From JAZUOT01 sp045604805 (GTDB taxonomy: Bacteria; Bacillota; Clostridia; Oscillospirales; Acutalibacteraceae), in the NCBI GenBank assembly GCA_045604805.1, contig JAZUOT010000047.1:1-53658 (forward strand): a stretch of DNA of 53,658 nt, written 5' to 3'. Positions 18,654 through 28,555 of the stretch are shown piece after piece; within the stretch, counting starts at the first letter, position 1, and every line of letters begins with the position of its first letter. The translations under genes and the position numbers were made by a program. Below the pieces are notes generated by a model. It made no database searches, had not been told where the DNA came from, and worked only from the letters and a program-made list of their open reading frames with translations.

Positions 18654-19342
18654 AAGCTGTTCCTTTCTACTATATCATTGTTTTTTTTAAATATACTGTT
18701 TGCTTTTACATAACCTCTTACCATAGAAAGTGGGTATATGACAGTATTTTTTCCAACGACAGTACCAGGATTTAGTACAGTATTGCAACCAACTTCTACC
18801 TTATCGGCTAAAATAGCACCAAATTTTTTTAGTCCTGTATCAATTTTAGAATCAGATAATTTCACGCTTACTAAACTTTTATCGGATTTCACATTAGATG
18901 TTATAGCGCCTGCTCCCATGTGCGCTTTATAGCCTAAAATAGAATCCCCGACGTAGTTATAATGAGGAACTTGAACAGAATCAAAAAGTATAACATTTTT
19001 TAATTCTGTGGAGTTGCCAACAACTGCTTCTTTACCGACTATGTTTTTTCCACGCAAAAATGCGCAATGTCTCAACTGTGCTTTTTCGCACACTATGCAC
19101 GGTGCAGATATAGATACTGTTGAATCTACACTTGCATTTTTTGCAATAAACACATCTTTTTCCACTTCTTCGTATATACCCATATCTAAAGTCTCTATAA
19201 ATTCGGCAATAAAATCAGATATATGTGGCAGTATTTCCCATGGATATTTATATTTTAAAAAAAGCTTTTTTGCTATAGTTTTTTCAAAATTAAAAAGATT
19301 TGAACATAATAAATCTTTGTACATAACTTCACCCACGATCAC
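18650..19342 (-). CDS. left-handed beta-helix protein, UDP-GlcNAc pyrophosphorylase-like
   Basis: A 230-residue protein whose central and C-terminal parts are hexapeptide repeats (IAKNASVDSTVSI, VGKEAVVGNSTEL, ILADKVEVGCNTVLNPGTVV), giving a left-handed parallel beta-helix. The N-terminal 60 residues are helical, with no nucleotidyltransferase domain. It corresponds to the short clostridial proteins annotated as UDP-N-acetylglucosamine pyrophosphorylase-related and may be an acyl- or acetyltransferase. The GTG at 19342 follows AAAGGTG; a second GTG at 19336 and an ATG at 19324 are alternatives. Confidence 0.7.
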   Translation of the reverse strand: MIVGEVMYKDLLCSNLFNFEKTIAKKLFLKYKYPWEILPHISDFIAEFIETLDMGIYEEVEKDVFIAKNASVDSTVSISAPCIVCEKAQLRHCAFLRGKNIVGKEAVVGNSTELKNVILFDSVQVPHYNYVGDSILGYKAHMGAGAITSNVKSDKSLVSVKLSDSKIDTGLKKFGAILADKVEVGCNTVLNPGTVVGKNTVIYPLSMVRGYVKANSIFKKNNDIVERNSL

Positions 19343-19522
19343 ATATCACCTTTAATTTTATTATTCTACCACAATAATAATTATACCCCAAATAAACAGG
19401 TTATAAACTCCCACGCAAAACGCATGAAAAGCCATCCCTGCTTAGAACAGCGTGATAGGTATTTTTTTATAAGCTCAAAACTTCTTCCAAGAGTTCTACA
19501 AAATATTCCGGATTCTCCCTTT

Positions 19523-21721
19523 TTACTCTTCTCCGTCCAAAAACCAACTCAGACCAGTATACCTATTCATTTTCTTGTTATTGTCTACCATTTTTTTTAT
19601 TGTTTCAATATTTCCTATAAGGATAACCATTTTTTTAGCTCTTGTCACAGCTGTATACAGCAAATTTCTATAACACAATAGACTAGATACAGAAAATACA
19701 GGAATTATCACTGCTTCAAATTCGCTGCCCTGACTTTTATGAACTGTTATAGCGTAAGCTAAATCCAAATTTAGAGCTTGCTCAAATGAATAATAAGCTG
19801 TTTTATCTTCAAAACATACAGATAAAGTTTGCGAATCTACATTTATATTTTCTAAAGTCCCGATATCCCCATTGAAAATTCCGTAACCTGTGCTACCATC
19901 GTTCTTATCGTAAACAACATCATAATCATTTTTTATTTGCATAACTTTATCGCCCTGCCGAAATATCGTCCCATTTATGCTGATTTCTTTTTTTTGGTAT
20001 GAAATAGGGTTTATGGTGGATTGTAATTTCATATTTAGCTGCATAGTTCCCAGCTGATTTTTTTTACTTGGGGTCAAGACCTGTATATCAAAGTCATCAA
20101 AACCGTATGTGTTTTTCAAGCGCTTCGAGCAAAGTCCCACTATCTTATCCTGAATATTTTGAGCATCGTTGTTTTTCATAAAGAAAAAATCTTTATCTCT
20201 TACCTGCAATTCAGGCATATCTCCGCTTACAATTTTGTGTGCATTTGTGATTATAAGACTTTCACTGGACTGCCTGAATATTTTTTTTAGTTTTATTACA
20301 GGTGCTACTCCAGACTCAGAAAGATCTGTCAGTATATTTCCTGGTCCTATACAAGGCAACTGATTACTATCTCCAACTAATATAAGCCTACATCCCAAGG
20401 GCAAAGCTCTTAACAATGCTGCAAATAAATAAGCATCTACCATAGAAAGCTCATCTAGAACCAAAGCATCACATTTGAGCGGATTTCTTTCATTTTTTCC
20501 AAATACTAGTTTGTCGTTTGTACCCCAGCTAACATCTAACAATCGATGTATTGTTTTAGCATCTCTTTTAGTAAGCTCTTTCATTCGTTGTGCTGCTCTA
20601 CCGGTCGGCGCACAGAGCAACACCTTTTCTCCATGCATACCAAGCAATTCTATTATTGCATTTAAAGTCGTCGTTTTTCCCGTTCCTGGGCCTCCAGTTA
20701 AAATCAGTAATCCCCTATCTAAGGCTGTTTTCACAGCTTCTTTTTGTATGGCATCGTACTGTATATTTTGTGTTGTTTCTATAGTCTCAATATCGCAATC
20801 TATATCTGATATTACTTGTGGAGGATATTTAAGCATCATCGATATCCGGGATGCAATATAGGTTTCACATTCGTATGAAGACGTCGTAAAAACAAATTCT
20901 CTATCCCCAAAGTTACAAATTTTCAGAATATTACCTTGTGCCATATCCTGCAAAACATCTTCGATAAGAGTATTTTCTACATTTAGAAACTTTGAAGTTA
21001 CAGTTGTCAGTTTATCTTTCGGAAGACAGGTATGCCCGTTTAGTTGGTTGTGTTGCAAAATATGTATTATCCCCGCCCTTATCCTGCTTTTTGAATTAGA
21101 TTCAAACTTTAGTTTAGCTGCGACTTCTTCAGCCTTATCAAAACCAAACTCAAAAGGTTCTGCACACAAACTATACGGATCCATACTTAAAATTTCTCTA
21201 GAATTATTTCCCCATTCCTTAAAAACTTTAGCAGCTTGATTTAAGTTTAAACCGTACTGAGTAAGAGCTATAACAATCTCCTGCATACCTGAAAGCTTCT
21301 TATATTCTTCAGATATCTTATCAGCTTTTTTCTTGCTCATTCCGTCTATTGAATATATTTTCTCAACCTGATTTTCTAAAACATTTAAAGTTTCACAGCC
21401 GAAAGCATCTACAAGCTTCTTAGCTGTAACCTTTCCTACTCCCTTTACCGCTCCTGATGCCAAATATTTATATATAGCTTCTGCTGTTACTGGAGCTATT
21501 TTTTCAAAATAACTAAGTTGAAATTGTTGTCCAAAAGTAGGATGCTCAGTAAACTCACCTTTAATTTTTATGTTCTCACCTTTGCGAACATAAGGTAAGG
21601 TTCCCACACAGGTAAGTTCCCCATCAGATGTTTCTAAAACAAACACTGTGTAAGCATTATCTTTATTATGAAATATTATTTTTTCTATACTGCCTTCGAA
21701 AACAATTTCTTCTTTTGCCAT
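19523..21721 (-). CDS. recD2: ATP-dependent RecD2-type DNA helicase
   Basis: RecD2 is a 5'-3' SF1B helicase acting in DNA repair outside RecBCD. The 732-residue protein has an N-terminal OB-like domain and helix-hairpin-helix motifs, then Walker A LTGGPGTGKTTTLNAI, motif II LDELSMVDAYL, and motif VI region AYAITVHKSQGSEFEAVI with VTRAKK. I chose ATG 21721, giving MAKEEIVFEG, behind AGGGTG; a GTG at 21733 would add four residues. It follows tgt by 13 bases. Confidence 0.93.
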   Translation of the reverse strand: MAKEEIVFEGSIEKIIFHNKDNAYTVFVLETSDGELTCVGTLPYVRKGENIKIKGEFTEHPTFGQQFQLSYFEKIAPVTAEAIYKYLASGAVKGVGKVTAKKLVDAFGCETLNVLENQVEKIYSIDGMSKKKADKISEEYKKLSGMQEIVIALTQYGLNLNQAAKVFKEWGNNSREILSMDPYSLCAEPFEFGFDKAEEVAAKLKFESNSKSRIRAGIIHILQHNQLNGHTCLPKDKLTTVTSKFLNVENTLIEDVLQDMAQGNILKICNFGDREFVFTTSSYECETYIASRISMMLKYPPQVISDIDCDIETIETTQNIQYDAIQKEAVKTALDRGLLILTGGPGTGKTTTLNAIIELLGMHGEKVLLCAPTGRAAQRMKELTKRDAKTIHRLLDVSWGTNDKLVFGKNERNPLKCDALVLDELSMVDAYLFAALLRALPLGCRLILVGDSNQLPCIGPGNILTDLSESGVAPVIKLKKIFRQSSESLIITNAHKIVSGDMPELQVRDKDFFFMKNNDAQNIQDKIVGLCSKRLKNTYGFDDFDIQVLTPSKKNQLGTMQLNMKLQSTINPISYQKKEISINGTIFRQGDKVMQIKNDYDVVYDKNDGSTGYGIFNGDIGTLENINVDSQTLSVCFEDKTAYYSFEQALNLDLAYAITVHKSQGSEFEAVIIPVFSVSSLLCYRNLLYTAVTRAKKMVILIGNIETIKKMVDNNKKMNRYTGLSWFLDGEE

Positions 21722-21734
21722 ATTACTTTGCACC

Positions 21735-22880
21735 CTATATGCGCTTTGATATAGTATCTTTGTGCTCTTTATAGAATTCTACAAATTCATTATTGTCTAG
21801 AGCTTGTCTTATTTTTTCTAGTAAAGTGTTATAAAAATAAATATTATGCATAACACACAGGCGCATCGCTAAAAGTTCCGAAGCTTTGAACAAATGCCTT
21901 ATATAGGCTCTATCAAAATTACGGCAAGTCGGACAGTTACAACCCTCTTCAAGAGGCCTCTTGTCTAGTTCATATTTGGCGTTAAGGATATTCATAACAC
22001 CGTTAAATGTAAAAATCTGCCCATGTCTTGCATTTCTAGTAGGCATCACACAATCGAATATATCTACGCCTCTGTACACTGCTTCAAGTATATTTGAAGG
22101 TGTTCCCACTCCCATTAAATATCGTATTTTATCCTTGGGCATATGGGGCTCTACCGCTTCTATGGTGCTGTACATCTCATTGGCACTTTCGCCAACAGCT
22201 AAACCTCCTATTGCATAACCGTCTAAATCAAGTTTAGCTATTTCTTTCATGTGGTCTATTCGAATATCAGAAAATGTGCTACCTTGATTTATACCAAAAA
22301 GCATTTGATTAGGATTGATAGTACCCTCTAGCGAATTTAGCCTTTGCATTTCTTCTTTGCATATTTTAAGCCACCTAGTTGTTCTCTCGCAGGAAGCTTC
22401 AGTATAGGATCTCTTTGCAGGATTTTTTATGCATTCGTCAAAAGCCATAGCTATAGTAGAACCAAGATTTGACTGTATCTGCATACTTTCTCTAGGACCC
22501 ATAAAAATTTTTTTGCCATTTATGTGGGAGTTAAAAGTAACACCTTGTTCTTCTATTTTTCTTAATTTTGCAAGCGAAAAAACCTGAAATCCACCGCTAT
22601 CAGTTAGTATCGGCCCCTGCCAACGGGTAAATTGATGAAGCCCACCTAGTTTTTTCACATTCTCATCCCCCGGACGAAGATGCAAATGATATGTATTGCA
22701 TAATTGAACCTGGCATTTAAGTTCTTTCAAATCTAAAGCCGATACTCCACCTTTTATTGCTCCACAGGTAGCCACATTCATAAAGGCCGGTGTTTGTATG
22801 CTTCCATGTACTGTTTTGAATATTCCTCTTCTTGCCTTACTTTTTTCGTCTTTTTTTATTAATTCAAACACTTCCAGCAC
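21735..22880 (-). CDS. tgt: queuine tRNA-ribosyltransferase Tgt
   Basis: Tgt exchanges guanine 34 for preQ1 in tRNAs with GUN anticodons. The 381-residue protein has the base-binding DSGGFQVFSLAKL, the nucleophile loop FDCVMPTRNARHGQ, and the zinc site CNCPTCRNFDRAYIRH. It lies four bases after queA, so both last steps of queuosine synthesis in tRNA are encoded together. No preQ1 riboswitch is visible upstream of queA. Confidence 0.96.
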   Translation of the reverse strand: MLEVFELIKKDEKSKARRGIFKTVHGSIQTPAFMNVATCGAIKGGVSALDLKELKCQVQLCNTYHLHLRPGDENVKKLGGLHQFTRWQGPILTDSGGFQVFSLAKLRKIEEQGVTFNSHINGKKIFMGPRESMQIQSNLGSTIAMAFDECIKNPAKRSYTEASCERTTRWLKICKEEMQRLNSLEGTINPNQMLFGINQGSTFSDIRIDHMKEIAKLDLDGYAIGGLAVGESANEMYSTIEAVEPHMPKDKIRYLMGVGTPSNILEAVYRGVDIFDCVMPTRNARHGQIFTFNGVMNILNAKYELDKRPLEEGCNCPTCRNFDRAYIRHLFKASELLAMRLCVMHNIYFYNTLLEKIRQALDNNEFVEFYKEHKDTISKRI

Positions 22881-22884
22881 CTCA

Positions 22885-23910
22885 TTAAATTATAGCCATA
22901 GAATCGCCAAAGCTATAAAATCTATATTTTTCCGCTACTGCTTTTTTGTATGCTGCCATAGTATTTTCATAGCCTAAAAATGCACTTACTAACATTATAA
23001 GCGTACTTTCTGGCAGATGGAAATTTGTTATGAGCATATCTACAGCTTTAAATTTATATCCTGGGCTTATAAATATATCTGTATAGCCCGAGCAAGCTTC
23101 AAAATGACCATCTTCTTTGACTGCTGATTCTAAGGTTCGACAGCTGGTAGTCCCTACAGCCACAACTTTTTTCCCGGACTTCTTAGTCTGGTTTATAATA
23201 TCCGCTGTCTGCTCGTCAATTTTAAAGTACTCTGAATGCATTTTATGTTCCGAAATATTCTCAACCTTCACAGGCCTGAAAGTCCCCAAGCCTACGTGCA
23301 AAGTCAAATACGCTATATTTACACCTTTTTGCCTGATTTTTTCTAAAAGTTCTTTAGTAAAATGCAAACCTGCTGTAGGTGCCGCTGCACTTCCTAGCTC
23401 ATCGCAGTAAACCGTCTGATATCTGTCTTTGTCATTTAATTTTTCTGTAATATAGTGTGGAAGAGGCATTTCACCTATCTCATCCAATAGCTGATATATA
23501 TCACCGTCATGCTCAAATTTTACCAGTCTATTTCCTCCCTCGAGCACATCCGTTACGGTAGCCTTTAACTTGCCATTTCCAAAAATAAACTCTGTACCTA
23601 CTTTTGCCTTCTTCCCCGGCTTAACTAAGGTTTCCCATATATTATTGCCTTTGTTTTCTAGCAGCAAAAACTCTATATTGGCTCCGGTATCACTTTTATT
23701 TCCATATATCCTAGCCGGTATAACTTTAGAGCTATTTAGAACTAAACAATCTCCTTCGTTCAAGTAATCAATTATATTGAAAAACTGCTTATGTTCTATA
23801 GCCCCTGAGACTCTATCTACAAGCATAAGCCTTGAAAGATCTCTTTGTTTTATCGGTGTTTGTCCTATCAATTCCTTAGGTAAATCATAGTAAAAATCAC
23901 TAGTTTTCAT
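22885..23910 (-). CDS. queA: S-adenosylmethionine:tRNA ribosyltransferase-isomerase QueA
   Basis: QueA adds the cyclopentyl part of SAM to preQ1 in tRNA, giving epoxyqueuosine. I chose ATG 23910, giving MKTSDFYYDLPKELIGQ, six bases after GGGAGA. Family motifs include SKVIPARIYG, the AAPTAGLHFT loop, HVGLGTFRPVK and TNFHLPESTLIMLVSAF. It is first in the queA-tgt-recD2 operon, which diverges from asd. Confidence 0.96.
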   Translation of the reverse strand: MKTSDFYYDLPKELIGQTPIKQRDLSRLMLVDRVSGAIEHKQFFNIIDYLNEGDCLVLNSSKVIPARIYGNKSDTGANIEFLLLENKGNNIWETLVKPGKKAKVGTEFIFGNGKLKATVTDVLEGGNRLVKFEHDGDIYQLLDEIGEMPLPHYITEKLNDKDRYQTVYCDELGSAAAPTAGLHFTKELLEKIRQKGVNIAYLTLHVGLGTFRPVKVENISEHKMHSEYFKIDEQTADIINQTKKSGKKVVAVGTTSCRTLESAVKEDGHFEACSGYTDIFISPGYKFKAVDMLITNFHLPESTLIMLVSAFLGYENTMAAYKKAVAEKYRFYSFGDSMAII

Positions 23911-24051
23911 TCGAAGTCTCCCACCATACCTCACACTTAAATATTACAACTTACAATTCTGTCATAATAAGCTCAACTAAGCCATAACACTTTAATATAG
24001 GCGCATCCTAAGTATTTTGTCAAATATTGTTTTATCGTATTCCCTGATTAA

Positions 24052-24080
24052 TTGAACTTAAATACATAAAATGATACCAT
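24052..24080 (+). promoter_or_regulatory. candidate promoter for asd-dapA-dapB operon
   Basis: TTGAAC and TACCAT are separated by exactly 17 bases, about 57 bases before the asd ATG. The -10 box is imperfect. No lysine riboswitch or other structured leader is seen between it and asd. Confidence 0.4.
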
Positions 24081-24137
24081 GAATTTTGAGTTTTTTTACT
24101 TTATTTTTTATTGATTTTACGGAGGACACATACTTAT

Positions 24138-25217
24138 ATGAAAACTTATAATGTTGGAATTATAGGTGCTACCGGTATGGTAGGTCAGCGTTTTCTTGTC
24201 TTGCTCGAAAATCACCCTTGGTTTAAGGTAAGCGTTTTGGCTGCGAGTTCTCGCTCTGCCGGAATGACATACGCTGAAGCTGTAAACGGACGTTGGAAAA
24301 TGAATAGCGAAATTCCTGAATTTGCAAAAAAAATTACAGTGCTTGATGCCAACAACATAGAAAGTGTTTCCAAAGATGTCGATTTCGTATTCTGTGCCGT
24401 TGATATGCCAAAAGATAAGATTAAAAAACTAGAAGAAGAATACGCAAAACATGAATGTCCTGTTATCTCGAATAACAGTGCCCATCGCTCAACCCCTGAT
24501 GTCCCAATGATAATTCCAGAAATCAACCCTGAACACAGTGACATTATTCCCTTCCAAAGAAAAAGACTCAACACACAAAAAGGTTTTATTGCTGTGAAAT
24601 CAAACTGCTCTTTGCAAAGTTACGTTCCAGCAATACATGCCCTTATGGATTTAGGAGTTCATAAAATTTTAGCTTGCACTTATCAAGCAATATCAGGAGC
24701 AGGAAGGACTTTCGAAACTTGGCCTGATATGGTGGACAATATAATTCCATATATAGCTGGCGAAGAAGAAAAATCCGAGAATGAACCTATGAAAATATGG
24801 GGAAAAATCCAGGGTAATCAAATAGTAAATGCTACTACACCGATTATTACTTCACAGTGTTTGAGAGTTCCTGTTTCAGATGGGCACACAGCGGCGGTGT
24901 TCGCTTCGTTTAATAAAAAAATAGATTCCCTAGATGAAATAATTAACCGCTGGAAGAGTTACAAAAGCGAAGCCCAAGAATTAAATTTACCAAGTGTTCC
25001 AAAAAATTTTATAACATATTTTCCTGAGGATGACCAACCTCAAATAAAATCTGCAAGAAATTTAGAAAAATCCATGGGAATATCTGTTGGCAGATTGCGC
25101 CGAGATACTCAATATGATATAAAATTCGTAAGTGCTTCCCACAATACTGTGCGTGGTGCTGCAGGTGGTGCCATCCTGATGGCTGAACTTTTGTGTGCTA
25201 AATCTTATTTTGATTAA
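24138..25217 (+). CDS. asd: aspartate-semialdehyde dehydrogenase
   Basis: Asd reduces aspartyl phosphate to aspartate semialdehyde, the branch point to lysine/diaminopimelate, threonine and methionine. The N-terminus has the NADP loop VGIIGATGMVGQRF and the catalytic cysteine is in AVKSNCSLQ. The C-terminal DGHTAAVFASF and ASHNTVRGAAGG blocks and the 359-residue length fit the archaeal/fungal-like subclass also common in clostridia. The ATG at 24138 follows ACGGAGG with rather long spacing; a TTG at 24111 is upstream of that site and unlikely. Confidence 0.93.
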   Translation: MKTYNVGIIGATGMVGQRFLVLLENHPWFKVSVLAASSRSAGMTYAEAVNGRWKMNSEIPEFAKKITVLDANNIESVSKDVDFVFCAVDMPKDKIKKLEEEYAKHECPVISNNSAHRSTPDVPMIIPEINPEHSDIIPFQRKRLNTQKGFIAVKSNCSLQSYVPAIHALMDLGVHKILACTYQAISGAGRTFETWPDMVDNIIPYIAGEEEKSENEPMKIWGKIQGNQIVNATTPIITSQCLRVPVSDGHTAAVFASFNKKIDSLDEIINRWKSYKSEAQELNLPSVPKNFITYFPEDDQPQIKSARNLEKSMGISVGRLRRDTQYDIKFVSASHNTVRGAAGGAILMAELLCAKSYFD

Positions 25218-25233
25218 AGGAGTTTGATGTATC

Positions 25234-26124
25234 GTGAAAAATACTATATTTGAAGGTTCTGGAGTCGCTATAGTAACTCCTTTTTCAGAAGACGGTAGTA
25301 TCAACTTTGATGTTTTTGACGAACTTATAGAATTCCAGATAGAAAACGGTACCAACTGTATAATTGTCTGTGGGACCACTGGTGAGTCCCCTGCCCTCAG
25401 CGATGAAGAACACACTCAGGCTGTAGAGTTTACCGTAAAAAAAGTAAACGGCCGCATTCCTGTAATCGCAGGTGCTGGAAGCAATAACACTAAACACGCT
25501 ATAGAACTTTCTCAGAAAGTAGAAAAGCTGGGCGTAAACGGTATTCTCTCTGTAACACCATATTACAATAAAACTTCTCAAGCAGGCTTAATAGAACATT
25601 TTACTAAGATAGCTGATTCTGTTAATATTCCAATTATTTTATATAATGTCCCATCAAGGACAGGATATAATATTTTGCCTGAAACATATGCCACACTTGC
25701 AAAACATAAAAATATTTGTGCTATAAAGGAAGCTAATTCAAATATGGCATCTATGGTTAAGACTCTTGCACTTTGTGGTAATGAAATAGATATTTATAGT
25801 GGAGAAGATGCTTTGATTCAGCCTTCAATGGCTCTTGGAGCTAAGGGAGTGATTTCAGTTTTTGCAAATGTCTGTCCAAAACAGTGCCACGAACTCACTC
25901 ATGCAATGCTAAATTCTGACTATTCAACTGCTCTTAATATTCAGCTTAAATTCGATGATTTAATATCTGCCCTTTTCTCAGATGTAAATCCAATACCTGT
26001 AAAAGAAGCACTAAACTTAATGGGCTATAATTGCGGTAAATGCAGGTTACCTTTAGTTGACATGAACAACGAAAAACGTGATTTGCTACTCGAAATTTTG
26101 AAAAAACATTCATTAATTAAATAA
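25234..26124 (+). CDS. dapA: 4-hydroxy-tetrahydrodipicolinate synthase
   Basis: DapA condenses pyruvate with aspartate semialdehyde. The TIM-barrel protein of 296 residues has the GTTGESPALS substrate loop, the catalytic tyrosine in SVTPYYNKTSQ, the Schiff-base lysine in CAIKEANSN, and YSGEDAL. It starts with GTG at 25234, 16 bases after asd, behind AAAGGAG. It supplies diaminopimelate for the wall and dipicolinate for spores. Confidence 0.96.
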   Translation: MKNTIFEGSGVAIVTPFSEDGSINFDVFDELIEFQIENGTNCIIVCGTTGESPALSDEEHTQAVEFTVKKVNGRIPVIAGAGSNNTKHAIELSQKVEKLGVNGILSVTPYYNKTSQAGLIEHFTKIADSVNIPIILYNVPSRTGYNILPETYATLAKHKNICAIKEANSNMASMVKTLALCGNEIDIYSGEDALIQPSMALGAKGVISVFANVCPKQCHELTHAMLNSDYSTALNIQLKFDDLISALFSDVNPIPVKEALNLMGYNCGKCRLPLVDMNNEKRDLLLEILKKHSLIK

Positions 26125-26132
26125 GAAAAACA

Positions 26133-26165
26133 AAGGAGGCATGCATAAGTTAATACCTTATGCAT
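26133..26165 (+). promoter_or_regulatory. ribosome site followed by a 9-bp hairpin in front of dapB
   Basis: AAAGGAGG (26133-26139) is 36 bases from the likely dapB ATG. Between them sits a perfect stem ATGCATAAG/CTTATGCAT (26141-26149 with 26157-26165, seven-base loop). Folding would bring the ribosome site to about 11 bases from the ATG at 26176. An overlapping 16-codon frame opens at 26141, but only one base after GGAGG. Confidence 0.55.
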
Positions 26166-26175
26166 GTATAATTTT

Positions 26176-26928
26176 ATGCTTAATATTTTGATATCTGGGG
26201 CTCTTGGGAAAATGGGCCAAGTTGTTGCGAAAATTGCAACTGAAGATATAAATTGTAATGTAGTTGCTGGTTTTGATAAAAATAGTTCGGACAAGTTTGC
26301 CTTTCCTATCTACAGCAATATTAATGACATAAAAGAAAATATAGATGTTATTATAGATTTTTCTAATCCGGCAGCATTAGAACATATACTTAAACTCAGC
26401 CTTAACAAAAAAATCCCTGCTGTCTTGTGTACAACAGGTTATTTTAAAGCTGATGAAGCTAAAATAAAGGATGCCGCAAAAGAGATCCCATTGTTTTATA
26501 GTGGCAATATGTCTTTAGGGATAAATTTATTAATAGAACTTTCAAAGAAGGCTCAAGCAGTTTTTGGCGATACTTTTGATATTGAAATAATAGAACAACA
26601 TCATAATCAAAAAATAGACGCACCAAGCGGTACCGCCCTTATGATAGCGGATGCTATAGCTAATTCAAAAGAGAGTGACAGTAGATATGTATATGATAGA
26701 CATTCTGTGCGCAAAAAACGGGACAAGTCTGAAATAGGCATTCATTCCATACGAGCCGGAAATATTGTTGGGGAACATCAAGTTATATTTGCAGGAAATG
26801 ACGAAATATTAACAATCACTCATTCAGCTAGATCTAAACAAGTATTTGCAAGTGGAGCTGTAAACGCAGCTAAATTTATTTATTCTCAAAAACCTGGAAT
26901 TTACTGCATGTCAGATATGTTAAAGTAA
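26176..26928 (+). CDS. dapB: 4-hydroxy-tetrahydrodipicolinate reductase
   Basis: DapB reduces the DapA product with NAD(P)H. The protein has ILISGALGKMGQVV for nucleotide binding and EQHHNQKIDAPSGTALMIAD for catalysis and substrate phosphate-like binding. It is about 250 residues, as usual. I prefer ATG 26176 because the protein then begins MLNILISG like its family. ATG 26164 lies inside the hairpin stem and would add four residues. Confidence 0.95.
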   Translation: MLNILISGALGKMGQVVAKIATEDINCNVVAGFDKNSSDKFAFPIYSNINDIKENIDVIIDFSNPAALEHILKLSLNKKIPAVLCTTGYFKADEAKIKDAAKEIPLFYSGNMSLGINLLIELSKKAQAVFGDTFDIEIIEQHHNQKIDAPSGTALMIADAIANSKESDSRYVYDRHSVRKKRDKSEIGIHSIRAGNIVGEHQVIFAGNDEILTITHSARSKQVFASGAVNAAKFIYSQKPGIYCMSDMLK

Positions 26929-26960
26929 GTATTATTTAATAAGGTTTAGGTGCCACTGTT

Positions 26961-27848
26961 ATGAGTGCTAAAATCGATGCAAATGGCATAATTCTTAAGG
27001 GTATAGGCGGATTTTATTACGTTGAAGTTAATGATAAGATCTACGAATGTAAAGCTCGTGGTATATTTAAACAAAAAGGAATAAAGCCTCTTCCCGGTGA
27101 CAGGGTCAGTATCTCTATAAACGACGGTTGCTATAACACCATAGAAAATATCCACGAAAGAAAAAATTATCTTGAACGGCCAACCATTGCAAATCTTGAC
27201 AGGCTTTTTGTCTTCATTTCAATGTGTGATCCTAAACCGAATCTGCTTGTTACTGATAAACTCATAGCAATAGCAATAAAATGTAATATCGAACCTGTAA
27301 TAATTATTACAAAGTGTGACTTAGATGAACCTTCACACATAAATGAAATATATGCTACATCAGGTTTTGAAGTTTTTAATTTTTCCCTTCCAGACAAATC
27401 AGGTCTTTCTGATATAAAAGATTCCATAAAAAATGGTGTATTCGCTTTTGCTGGAAATTCAGGTGTAGGTAAATCGTCTTTATTAAATAGTCTATTTCCC
27501 AAACTGGATTTAAAAACTGGAATCACTAGCAAAAAATTAGGCAGGGGACGCCATACTACACGAGAGGTGGAACTTTTTAAAATATCGGAAAATACTTATA
27601 TTGCAGATTCACCTGGTTTTTCATCAATAGACCTGATAAAACATGGCATTGATGATAAAAATGAGCTTCAATATTTGTTTCCAGAATTCTCGGAGTTTAT
27701 CGGAAAATGTAAATTTACTTCCTGTAGCCATACCACAGAAAAAGGTTGCAAAATATTATCGTCTATAGAAAATGGAAAAATAAACAAACAGCGCCACGAT
27801 AGTTATGTTTCTATTTATAACGAACTCAAGGATATAAAAAAATGGTAA
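26961..27848 (+). CDS. rsgA: ribosome small subunit-dependent GTPase RsgA
   Basis: RsgA checks late 30S subunit assembly. The 295-residue protein has an N-terminal OB fold, a circularly permuted GTPase domain (the ITKCDL motif precedes Walker A GNSGVGKSSLLN and DSPGFSS), and a C-terminal zinc finger CKFTSCSHTTEKGCKI. It overlaps thiN by seven bases. rsgA-thiN-spoVM order matches Bacillus, except that rpe is absent here. Confidence 0.96.
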   Translation: MSAKIDANGIILKGIGGFYYVEVNDKIYECKARGIFKQKGIKPLPGDRVSISINDGCYNTIENIHERKNYLERPTIANLDRLFVFISMCDPKPNLLVTDKLIAIAIKCNIEPVIIITKCDLDEPSHINEIYATSGFEVFNFSLPDKSGLSDIKDSIKNGVFAFAGNSGVGKSSLLNSLFPKLDLKTGITSKKLGRGRHTTREVELFKISENTYIADSPGFSSIDLIKHGIDDKNELQYLFPEFSEFIGKCKFTSCSHTTEKGCKILSSIENGKINKQRHDSYVSIYNELKDIKKW

Positions 27849-28489
27849 AAGACAGATGTTTTATAATATCCGCAGCACCTACAAACGACAAAGATATTGA
27901 ACTTATAAAATCATCGATAACATGTAATGACTTTGTTATGTGCGCTGATGCAGGATATCTAAGCGCTAAAAAGGCCAAAGTACATATAGATTTGTTTGTA
28001 GGTGATTGTGATTCACTGAAAAAAAATATCGATGCCTGCAAATGCGAAAAAATAATTTTACCTACAGAAAAAGACGATACTGATACCATGTTTTGCGCCA
28101 GAGAAGCCGTCAAAAGAAATTTTAAAGAAGTGCATATACTTTGTGCTTCGTCTGGTAGGTATGATCATTTTATAGCAAATATCTCTACACTTTTATATTT
28201 AGAAGAGAATACTATAAATTCTACTATGGAAGATTCACTTTCGAAGATCTGGGTAAAAAATGCCAATAACAAATTAAACTTCAAAAATCATAAAGACTCT
28301 GTAATTTCGATTTTCCCGTTCTGTTGTAATGAGTGTGCAGTTGATGGCCAGGGATTTAAGTATAAACTGGATAATATTACTATTAAACCTGATTTTCCTA
28401 TTGGAGTGAGTAACGAGATAATTAGCAATTCTGCTGAGCTTAAAATAAATACAGGTACAGCCTTGATAATCTTGAACAAATACATATAA
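27842..28489 (+). CDS. thiN: thiamine diphosphokinase (host copy)
   Basis: ThiN transfers pyrophosphate from ATP to thiamine. At 215 residues it is a normal length. The catalytic motifs VGDCDSLKKN and EKDDTDTMFCAREAV and the HILCASSGRYDHFIAN segment are visible; the C-terminal beta domain follows. This is the chromosomal copy; the mobile element carries a full second copy at 37952-38578 and a fragment at 34505-34753. Confidence 0.92.
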   Translation: MVKDRCFIISAAPTNDKDIELIKSSITCNDFVMCADAGYLSAKKAKVHIDLFVGDCDSLKKNIDACKCEKIILPTEKDDTDTMFCAREAVKRNFKEVHILCASSGRYDHFIANISTLLYLEENTINSTMEDSLSKIWVKNANNKLNFKNHKDSVISIFPFCCNECAVDGQGFKYKLDNITIKPDFPIGVSNEIISNSAELKINTGTALIILNKYI

Positions 28490-28555
28490 TTCACGAAATC
28501 CAGACTGAAGTATATACTGTATTAAGCGGTATTCATACAGAAGTCAGGTGATATT

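Noticed and set aside
23935..24137. Possible lysine or preQ1 riboswitch between queA and asd
   Set aside because: None of the conserved blocks of either class is visible on either strand.
26141..26191. 16-codon leader peptide before dapB
   Set aside because: Only one base separates GGAGG from its ATG, and it has no run of lysine codons as an attenuator would; the hairpin explanation is simpler.
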